Positions 56,248-64,000 of a stretch of DNA of 64,000 bases are shown one piece after another. Source of the DNA: a bacterium (GTDB taxonomy: Bacteria > Electryoneota > RPQS01); the NCBI GenBank assembly GCA_023382385.1, contig JAHDVH010000001.1, positions 739,611 to 803,610 on the forward strand, written 5' to 3'. The stretch's first letter is position 1; each line of letters begins with the position of its first letter. Made by a program: the position numbers and the translations under genes. The notes beneath the pieces were generated by a model. That model was not told the origin of the DNA and did no database searches. It was given only the letters and a program-made list of their open reading frames with translations.

Positions 56248-59063
56248 AGCTCGGCTTCATTAGCAACAGAAACACTGGTTTCGCAGATTCCTTCAAGTAG
56301 TGCTCTGTAGTCTTCGAAACACTGTGATGCCGAAAGCAACTGTCTTCGGGTCCGCTCAACGGACTCCTTCACACTTGCACGTATGTTTGAATCGAACATT
56401 GAAACGATTGCCGCATGCCATGCCTCAAGAGTATTCTTGACCACAAGGTCATCAGACTCACCAAGAACATCACAGTAAGGCACTACTTTTGAGAAAAGCG
56501 CGATATGCCCTGCGCCCAGGTGCTCAAACAGCCTCACTGGCGAGCGAACACTGTTATGCTCCGTTGAAGCAAGGGGAACAATCCATAAGTCTATGGGTGC
56601 CTTCTGCAATCTGCTCAGATGAGTTGCATAGTTCCGAATCCACACTCCGCCTCGTCGCACTTGTGGATGCCTTGCAAGAACGGGCGGATAGGCACCCCAC
56701 CAGTAGAATTGCACATGGTCATGATCTTCCAAGAGAGTCTCAATCACTGGCGAAATCAAAGCCAGATCAAGTAAGTGAGACGCGCCGCCAGCATAGCCAA
56801 TTCGAAACACGTTGTCAATTCTGGTGTGCTCATTGGTCACAAAATGTTCTGGCATTGGCAGCGTTTGAAGCACAAAGCGTTTTCCCTTTGGGACGGCATG
56901 CATATCATGCAAGCCGTTTGCAGGCGCGATGAGCACATCTGCCGCATCCATCAAGGATCGAACTCCATGTTCAAAATCGTACCGACTACTGGCTCGCGCA
57001 GAGCTTTCGTTAAATCTATTTACGAGCAGATCATCGCAATCGTGCAATAGCTTACAGGTTCGCCGTTTCCGCGATTTCAGGACCTCGCTTCTCAATGCAG
57101 AATCGCCTATCGATCTGAATGCGATGATCGTTTGGGCCTGGTGGACAAGCTCCAGCGCCTCCACTCCAACAGTGCTCGGAGTGCTCAACCAAACGAAGTC
57201 TCTATTCTCACGTAAGCCAAGGCGCTTCAGTGGACTAATCCAGCGCATCTGTGGTCCTGCTTCTTCGGATCGCGCATCAGACACGAAGACAATGGGTGCG
57301 CCATCTCCTGGTGCAACGCTAATAGCTGAGGCTCGAGATGCAGTCCGCGGCCACTGTTCATGCAGTAGCTTCAGGTTCAGTTCATCATGATCGTATCTGC
57401 CTGCAGTTGAGCCTCTGAAGTGCACAACTTCCGCGTCGACGATGCTGCAAGTAGCACCTAGCAATGATGCGCGCAGGCAAAGGTCTACGTCCTCATATCC
57501 GTTCACGAACGACTGGTCAAAGCCTGAGAGATTCTCAAAGAGCTGCCTGCTGATAAGCATAACTGCCGCACACACCGCGTTAATTGTGCTGGAGATCTCA
57601 TGGTTATTCGCAAAGTCAATCTCACGGAGACCATGCTCAGTTATGGTGATGCCCGCCGATTGCAGAGTGCCGTCCCAATAAATGAGCCGTGGCGCGATGA
57701 TTTTACCGGACTCCCTTCCTGCGATGATTTGCTTCAAAGCAGCTTTTGAGATACGGCAATCGTCATTCAGAAAAAGCAACCACTCCCTCGTACACATCGC
57801 AGCTCCGATATTATTGGCTTCCGCGAAGCTCAGTCGCTGCCCGGCAATATGCATTTTGACGCCCTCGCGCGAGCGCGCATGGGCACGATCCGCGGAGTTT
57901 TGTCCACTGCTAACCACGACGATTTCGAAAGAGCCGTCGCTGTCGAGCAGGTCTTTGAGCAAGTCATCCGTATAATGCACCTGTCCACACTCAGTGATGA
58001 CAATGGACACCTCGCTGCTACCAGCCAAAGTAGATCTTTCTGAGTCAACGACGGACTTGTAATACAGCCACGGACCTTCAAAGTCAGGCACATAGCGTGT
58101 CAGCGAGCCGACGCAGGGTGGTGCAACACCGTTTGACCACTTTGCAACGGCCTCGCCAGCGCTGTCCGCCAGATCCCATGATTCTCCACCATTTAGCTTG
58201 TAGCACGTAGACTTTGGACTATATTGACCGGTCCGTTGGGGATCCGCACCTCCGAAATAGATCCCAAGTGTATTGCAACCCAAAGCCGCAGCCAGATGCA
58301 ATGCGCCGGTATCCGGTCCGATGACCAGTCGCGCACCAGCAAGAGTGTTGTAGAGTGAATCAAGGTTCGTCTGCCCGCGCAGATCGAGCACATCCTCGAA
58401 CGGCTGCGAAGCTCGAAGTGCGCCAACCAGAGTTACGCGTTCTTCACCGTTAACGCGACATGCCTGAACCATGCGACGAACCGCTTCATCTGTGAAGCAT
58501 CGATCGGGCGACCCGGCGTCACTTATGATAACTGTACCTGTTCGCTCTTCACACGTGGAGGGAAGCTCGCTCATATGAAGAGCTTTATTCACAACCTGGT
58601 CTGTCAGCAAATGTCGCCACACATCAGCGACGTGGACCGGTCTTAGTTGGCCAACCAGTTCATCGGGAGTTTCCACCAAAGAACTGATCAGGCAGTCGTC
58701 GTCTTGAAATCCGTATCCATGTCTGTAGTCTGCGGCAACAAGCTCGGAAAAGTGTATCGCCGCGAGGTGATTTGTAATGTTAATGACAGAGTGAACCGAT
58801 GGAACACTTACCAAGGAGTTCCTAACGGCGTCCATCGAATCAATTAAACCGAAGTCCGTTCGGCTACAGGCAACGAGCTTTGCGAGATCTACCGGAGCCA
58901 TCGCGTCAATTTCGGGGAAACGAGCAACGATTGTCTCATATCTCGCATCAAAGCAAAGCCAGATCCGCGCTTCAAGTCTGGATTGCCTTAGCTGAGTCAG
59001 AAGCGGACGGGTATGAAGCAGGTCGCCCAAACGCGCCCACTGAACCACAAGAATATCAGGCAT
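56235..59063 (-). CDS. Three-domain glycosyltransferase (GT9-GT2-GT-B fusion)
   Basis: 942 residues. GT9-like domain about 1-330 (VVQWARLGDLLHTRPLL; VIGPDTGALHLAAALGCNTL), GT2 domain about 350-590 with the metal site LFLNDDCRIS and NGYEDVDLCLRAS, and a C-terminal GT-B-like domain about 605-930 (VFVSDARSEEAGPQMRW; FRIGYAGGASHLLDL; VRLFEHLGAGHIALFS). One chain could add three sugars in order. Overlaps the GT2-TPR gene (59056-59063) and Maf. Confidence 0.85.
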   Translation of the reverse strand: MPDILVVQWARLGDLLHTRPLLTQLRQSRLEARIWLCFDARYETIVARFPEIDAMAPVDLAKLVACSRTDFGLIDSMDAVRNSLVSVPSVHSVINITNHLAAIHFSELVAADYRHGYGFQDDDCLISSLVETPDELVGQLRPVHVADVWRHLLTDQVVNKALHMSELPSTCEERTGTVIISDAGSPDRCFTDEAVRRMVQACRVNGEERVTLVGALRASQPFEDVLDLRGQTNLDSLYNTLAGARLVIGPDTGALHLAAALGCNTLGIYFGGADPQRTGQYSPKSTCYKLNGGESWDLADSAGEAVAKWSNGVAPPCVGSLTRYVPDFEGPWLYYKSVVDSERSTLAGSSEVSIVITECGQVHYTDDLLKDLLDSDGSFEIVVVSSGQNSADRAHARSREGVKMHIAGQRLSFAEANNIGAAMCTREWLLFLNDDCRISKAALKQIIAGRESGKIIAPRLIYWDGTLQSAGITITEHGLREIDFANNHEISSTINAVCAAVMLISRQLFENLSGFDQSFVNGYEDVDLCLRASLLGATCSIVDAEVVHFRGSTAGRYDHDELNLKLLHEQWPRTASRASAISVAPGDGAPIVFVSDARSEEAGPQMRWISPLKRLGLRENRDFVWLSTPSTVGVEALELVHQAQTIIAFRSIGDSALRSEVLKSRKRRTCKLLHDCDDLLVNRFNESSARASSRYDFEHGVRSLMDAADVLIAPANGLHDMHAVPKGKRFVLQTLPMPEHFVTNEHTRIDNVFRIGYAGGASHLLDLALISPVIETLLEDHDHVQFYWWGAYPPVLARHPQVRRGGVWIRNYATHLSRLQKAPIDLWIVPLASTEHNSVRSPVRLFEHLGAGHIALFSKVVPYCDVLGESDDLVVKNTLEAWHAAIVSMFDSNIRASVKESVERTRRQLLSASQCFEDYRALLEGICETSVSVANEAELCDA

Positions 59064-60606
59064 TAGCCGACAGGTTCGCAGTCATATACTCAAGTGTCTT
59101 CTGCGCATCGGCATGCTCCGGTGCCAATTCAAGCACTTTCTGACATGCCTCAACAGCATCATCCAAGGACCCGTTCTTCCATAACGCACCCGTCAAGTGA
59201 AACCAAAACTCGGCATCTGCAGGATAATTCTCGAGATAGCGCGACAATGGTCCAATCGCGGCTTGCGGCGTTCCAGCTTCCATCGCAGACCTATAAAGAT
59301 AGAACACTGCTTCCGCATTTCCCGGTTCGGCATCTACAACTCTTACAAAGTGCTGCAGAGCATCCGCAAATTGCGACCGAGCAAGCATACTGACTCCCAA
59401 CCCAAACTCAGCACGCATAGCGTCAGGCTTTTTAGACAGAGCGGCCAGAAAGCCATACTGTGCTGCAGTCCAGTTCTCCTGAAGCATGGCGACGGACCCA
59501 AGACCAAGAAACGGTCTTTCAGAATTCCGATTTGCATTAGCCGCGCGGAGATATGCCCGCTCAGCCTCCTCAGCCTTGTTCAATCGCGTCATGCAGTTTC
59601 CAAGCAACTGCCAGGATTCAAACTCATCATCCTTGCCGAGCTTCATACGCGAGCTAACGACTCGCTTCAGCAACTCAGCTGCATCCTCATGAAGTCCTTC
59701 AACATACTTCTTTTGCGCAAGATCAAGCAATACCTGTACATCGTCAGCGGCAGTGCTATCCTTATTCTGACTGATCACATCGATCTTTCGATAAGTACCC
59801 CCATGACTCGCCCACTCGATTGTCAATCCGTACTGCGAAAGATATTTCACATCATCCTGCAGAAGTCGGTGATTCCACTTCCGCTGCAGCAAAGCGAGAT
59901 TCTGAGCGTCAAACTGCTTTCGTCCCTTTGAAGTCTCCTCAAAGTGGACGACGCCCGTTACGCCACAGTAGTAGTTCCTGTATCCCGCCTCACTCAGTCG
60001 AAGACACAAATCAACGTCCTCAAATCCATTCACAAAGTCGCTATCGAATCCGTTGAGGCTCGCAAACGTCTCCCGTCTTATCAGCATACATGCTGCCGTT
60101 ACTGCGATCATCTCCCGCGTTTCCGACACTGCCTCATGGCTCACATCAAAATTCTGAAAAATATGATACGGAATACCCTCACTGTTAATTGCAATCCCTG
60201 CATGCTGAATGCGACCAGACGGATATTGGAGCCTTGCACCGACTGCCCCACACATCGGATGCGTGGCAGCACACTCAATCATCTGATCAAGATAGGCGTC
60301 AGACACGAGCGTATCATTGTTCAAGAAAAGCAGATACTCACCTGTTGCCAATCTGCTTCCACGATTGCAGGCACGGGCAAATCCCTCATTCGATCGATTT
60401 GTAATGACAGTAATATCGCCCTCTACCGAGGCAAGAAGCTCCTTCGTCGCATCTGTTGATCCATTGTCAATGACTATTACTTCGTAAGATGCCTTGTTCT
60501 GTGACATCGAGATCGCTTCGAGGCAGCGTGCCGTAAACTCAGATTCATTGAAGACCGGGATAATGATAGAGACGTCTTTCCCCGTGATACGATTAGGCTG
60601 TGACAT
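59056..60606 (-). CDS. Family 2 glycosyltransferase fused to TPR repeats
   Basis: 516 residues from the ATG at 60606, with AGGAG six bases upstream; longer frames lack a site and overlap the neighbour deeply. GT2 about 1-235: VSIIIPVFNESEFTARCLEA, VIDNGSTDATKELL, LLFLNNDTLVSD and NGFEDVDLCLRLS. TPR-like repeats about 315-510 (VEGLHEDAAELLKRVV; AEEAERAYLRAANANRN). The TPRs likely dock a partner or the acceptor flagellin. Confidence 0.87.
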   Translation of the reverse strand: MSQPNRITGKDVSIIIPVFNESEFTARCLEAISMSQNKASYEVIVIDNGSTDATKELLASVEGDITVITNRSNEGFARACNRGSRLATGEYLLFLNNDTLVSDAYLDQMIECAATHPMCGAVGARLQYPSGRIQHAGIAINSEGIPYHIFQNFDVSHEAVSETREMIAVTAACMLIRRETFASLNGFDSDFVNGFEDVDLCLRLSEAGYRNYYCGVTGVVHFEETSKGRKQFDAQNLALLQRKWNHRLLQDDVKYLSQYGLTIEWASHGGTYRKIDVISQNKDSTAADDVQVLLDLAQKKYVEGLHEDAAELLKRVVSSRMKLGKDDEFESWQLLGNCMTRLNKAEEAERAYLRAANANRNSERPFLGLGSVAMLQENWTAAQYGFLAALSKKPDAMRAEFGLGVSMLARSQFADALQHFVRVVDAEPGNAEAVFYLYRSAMEAGTPQAAIGPLSRYLENYPADAEFWFHLTGALWKNGSLDDAVEACQKVLELAPEHADAQKTLEYMTANLSANA

Positions 60607-63283
60607 GCAATACTCCTGTTGCCTCTTTGCTCCGGTACTCCCGCACCGGACATGTGTGACTATGTGATGTGGTTCGTTTTCTGATAAGGGCCGCGTCGTA
60701 CGCGGAGCCAAGAGATTCCGCGAGTCTTTCAAGACTATAGGAAGACGCTAGTTCCGCGGCTAAAGGTGACGCGGAACCTTGAAGTGCAGCGTGAACAGCA
60801 TCACGGATTGTTGCTGCGTCATTGGGCTCGCAGTGATGGAATGCGCTTGCCGGTAAGTAGTCACAAAGGCCTCCCCAAGACGAGGCAACTATCGGAATCC
60901 CAGCACGTGCGCATTCGAGATGCACAAGGCCCGGCAGTTCATAGAAGCTCGGGAGCGCATGCAGCGAAGCCCCACGAATGAGCACGCTCAGCCCGTTCCA
61001 AGGCACGCGCTCGATAAACCTCACAGGAGCTTTTCTTTTCCACCGCAGAACCGCTTCACGGTAAACCGGTTGAGGTGTATAGCCACCTGTGGCAAAGACG
61101 ATCGGGATATCTTCATGCTGCAGAGCGGCCAGCAGCATGAGCTGGTTTTTGCGTGTTTCCAATCGTCCGATGCAGAGAACATACTGGTCAAAACCAAGCA
61201 TATGTTTCATTCTTGCAATGGACTTCTGATCCGCTGGTAAGGGTTGATCCACAGCAAACTGAACTATTTGCACACTTTCGGACAAATCCGGATAGTCTCC
61301 CTTCAATCGGGTTGCCTCCTCTTCTCCAGAAGCCAAAAGGGCCTGACAGTGATCAACCAATACACTCAGGTCCAACCGTGGGCCGCGATCATTTGGAACT
61401 GCTAAGGAAATACTGTGAATCACTGCATCGAGCTGCTCCCTACCAGTGACATATCGTTGGAGCATAGAGAATGTTCGATGCGAAATGTCAAGATATCGTG
61501 ACCAATCTTCATAAAGTGTTGTAACGACAAGAGGCTTTTTAAGTGTGCTGGCAAACCTTACCGATGACTGCATAACCGTTGGCAAAGTCACGTTGACAGC
61601 ATGGATGACATCCGCCGCAGCACACTGCTCATACGTGTTTGCAAATACTATATCGATGTCATGAAGACTTGCGGCATCACGCATTTGAGCCATCACTCGT
61701 CCATCGCCACCTGGTGCTGACCACACATTTGTGCGGTTCAGCATGGCAACGCGCAAAGGAGTCCTGGGTCTCTTAACTTGAGGAATCTCCGCGACATGTC
61801 CTTCGATTCCCTGCAAAAGCGTTGATGCGACACCCTTCCAACGCCAATGCGATGAGTGCTCGCGCCCTCGGTCACTAAGTTCCCTTCGTAATGCACCATT
61901 CTGCGAAATGCTCTTCAACGCTTCCGCAATCTCAGTGCTGCTATGAGGATTAACGAGCAGCGCAGCGTTTCCGACAGTCTCAGAAAGTGCGGTTCCATTT
62001 GATGCAATGACCGGACATCCGCATGACATCGCTTCAAGCGCAGGCAGGCCAAGCCCTTCGCTTAAGGATACGAAAACCGTTGCGCAGGCATGCGCATAGA
62101 GACCACAGAGGTCCTCATCAGTGACCGGGCCGAGGCCAATGACTTGCTCTTCAAGCTGAGATAGCTTCAAGCTTGCGAGAAGCTGTTTCACACGCTCGGC
62201 GGTAAACTCACCAGCAAGAATTAGCAGAGTATCAGCGGGAAGACACTTTGTAGCCGCTGCAAACGAAGCAACTAGTGTTGCAACATTCTTGCGGGCGTCG
62301 GCACCGCCAACGTACAAAAAGTATGGTCGTCCATTGAAAGGTGGTGTATAGTTGACCTTATCAACGTTCCAGAAAATCGGATCGACTCCTCCCCCGATTG
62401 AGACGATTGAGTCTGAGGAGAATCCCAATATACGCTCGCATTGGATGCCCACGTACGAGGAAATTGGGAACACAGCGGTACATCGCGTTCCAACATTCTG
62501 AATGTTCGCGAGGTAGTCATCAAGGACGGATGTATTGCCAAGCAGGTAGAGCTCCGGGAACTCGAGCGGAATGAAATCATATATGATAGACATCCAAGGG
62601 CAACGTGAAATCGGAAGACTCTCAATGCGCCTCCCGGGCAGCATTGGACATGGATCTGTGAGAAGAAATACGTCCAAATCAAAGTCGCAACCTTTGCCCA
62701 ACTGACGGAACTCGACTCTTTCACATTGAAAGCGCTGCTCCAATTCCTTGTCCACAGCTTCTCCATTCTCGCTGAGTAGAACAAATGTGTGCTGTGACTT
62801 TAGTTCAAGGAGTTGCTCAATAGTATTCATCAGGTATCGGCCGATACCGCGATTTCTCGAGGAGGGTACAGACAGTGGCCGTATGTCGACCCCAATCGTC
62901 AGAGCTTTTCGGTAACGTGTCCATGCTTGGGTGGGCGCACGATCGCACTTTACCATATAAGTACCTGCAAATGCTTCACAACGTGCGGACAATCGTTTGA
63001 AGTACTCATACTCTTCTGCAGAAAGAAGCGAGACTTCCCGGGATTGGAGGAGTGCGCTGGAACGGCGTGCGAAATAATTGTACCAGCCCTCAATCGGGAA
63101 GACCGCTGGAAAGCTTGCATGGACTAACGAAAGCTCTGCCCAAGGATCGATGCCACTTTTATCCGCACTTTGGAAAGCAGACGCCCAGCGTTTTTGTGCT
63201 GTGCCACACTGTATTACTTGCTCGAGTACATTTGCTGCAAGTTGCCTAAGTTGAGTTTCAATGCTTAAAGTCGGCGGCATCAC
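60593..63283 (-). CDS. Double family 4 glycosyltransferase
   Basis: 896 residues. An N-terminal helical region (~1-125) of unknown type, then two GT4 (GT-B) halves: the first about 128-500 (GIGRYLMNTIEQLL; YFLYVGGADARKNVATLV; SLSEGLGLPALEAMSCGCPV) and the second about 510-870 (LCIGRLETRKNQLMLLAAL; SFYELPGLVHLECARAGIPIV). The E-x7-E motif is clear in the first, altered in the second. Starts 6 nt after gmd and overlaps the GT2-TPR start by 14 nt. Confidence 0.87.
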   Translation of the reverse strand: MMPPTLSIETQLRQLAANVLEQVIQCGTAQKRWASAFQSADKSGIDPWAELSLVHASFPAVFPIEGWYNYFARRSSALLQSREVSLLSAEEYEYFKRLSARCEAFAGTYMVKCDRAPTQAWTRYRKALTIGVDIRPLSVPSSRNRGIGRYLMNTIEQLLELKSQHTFVLLSENGEAVDKELEQRFQCERVEFRQLGKGCDFDLDVFLLTDPCPMLPGRRIESLPISRCPWMSIIYDFIPLEFPELYLLGNTSVLDDYLANIQNVGTRCTAVFPISSYVGIQCERILGFSSDSIVSIGGGVDPIFWNVDKVNYTPPFNGRPYFLYVGGADARKNVATLVASFAAATKCLPADTLLILAGEFTAERVKQLLASLKLSQLEEQVIGLGPVTDEDLCGLYAHACATVFVSLSEGLGLPALEAMSCGCPVIASNGTALSETVGNAALLVNPHSSTEIAEALKSISQNGALRRELSDRGREHSSHWRWKGVASTLLQGIEGHVAEIPQVKRPRTPLRVAMLNRTNVWSAPGGDGRVMAQMRDAASLHDIDIVFANTYEQCAAADVIHAVNVTLPTVMQSSVRFASTLKKPLVVTTLYEDWSRYLDISHRTFSMLQRYVTGREQLDAVIHSISLAVPNDRGPRLDLSVLVDHCQALLASGEEEATRLKGDYPDLSESVQIVQFAVDQPLPADQKSIARMKHMLGFDQYVLCIGRLETRKNQLMLLAALQHEDIPIVFATGGYTPQPVYREAVLRWKRKAPVRFIERVPWNGLSVLIRGASLHALPSFYELPGLVHLECARAGIPIVASSWGGLCDYLPASAFHHCEPNDAATIRDAVHAALQGSASPLAAELASSYSLERLAESLGSAYDAALIRKRTTSHSHTCPVREYRSKEATGVLHVTA

Positions 63284-63289
63284 GGCAGT

Positions 63290-64000
<711 letters not shown>

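Overview
The window reads as a chromosomal segment of an uncultured Gram-negative (diderm), flagellated bacterium. LptF/LptG, an LpxH-like lipid A enzyme, a TolC-family channel, PBP1A and secreted proteases point to an outer membrane. Gene content (mannose-type PTS IIC-IID-HPr-EI, a DUF5723-like outer-membrane protein, secreted S8/M14 proteases) resembles uncultured lineages of the FCB superphylum; this placement is inference and I cannot name the phylum. GTG and TTG starts are common, genes are tightly packed, and 1-14 nt overlaps are frequent. I see no insertion sequence, prophage or CRISPR array.

Layout. 1-4907 (minus): M14 carboxypeptidase (cut by the window edge) behind a large S8 protease. 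5096-8974 (plus): TPR-like protein, CCA-adding enzyme, TolC-family protein, terminator. 9254-21792 (plus): a promoter, then polyprenyl synthase, PTS IIC, IID, HPr, EI, sugar-phosphate isomerase, nucleotidyltransferase, metK, ahcY, a large lipoprotein and an outer-membrane protein. 21859-27783 (minus): CapK-like ligase, GT2, then PEGA protein, DUF3566-like protein, gltX and lptG. 28128-28348 (minus): two tRNA-Ser genes with promoter and terminator. 28461-32862 (plus): lptF and a hybrid sensor kinase. 33041-33083: a strong promoter carrying a perfect operator-like palindrome with no gene behind it. 33330-37461 (minus): LpxH, PBP1A, coiled-coil protein. 37633-38572 (plus): two small envelope proteins. 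38647-44104 (minus): a four-gene two-component module plus PAP2 phosphatase.

44233-64000 (minus) is the most distinctive part: a flagellar filament and flagellin-glycosylation island. A translationally coupled run (gmd, double GT4, GT2-TPR, GT9-GT2-GT fusion, Maf/DUF115, CgeB-like GT, GT9, unknown protein) leads into a MerR regulator, flagellin 2, a FliT-like protein, an asparagine-synthase-like amidotransferase, flagellin 1, FliD, FliS and a FlgM-like anti-sigma factor. Sigma-28-type promoters lie before flagellin 1 and before merR, so the FlgM-like gene would be made by the sigma factor it restrains. The neighbouring two-component module contains what looks like a histidine kinase split over two genes, with the usual phosphoacceptor His of the H-box replaced by Asp. 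These two arrangements, the orphan promoter at 33041 and a terminator-shaped hairpin inside the start of the lipoprotein gene are the best leads.
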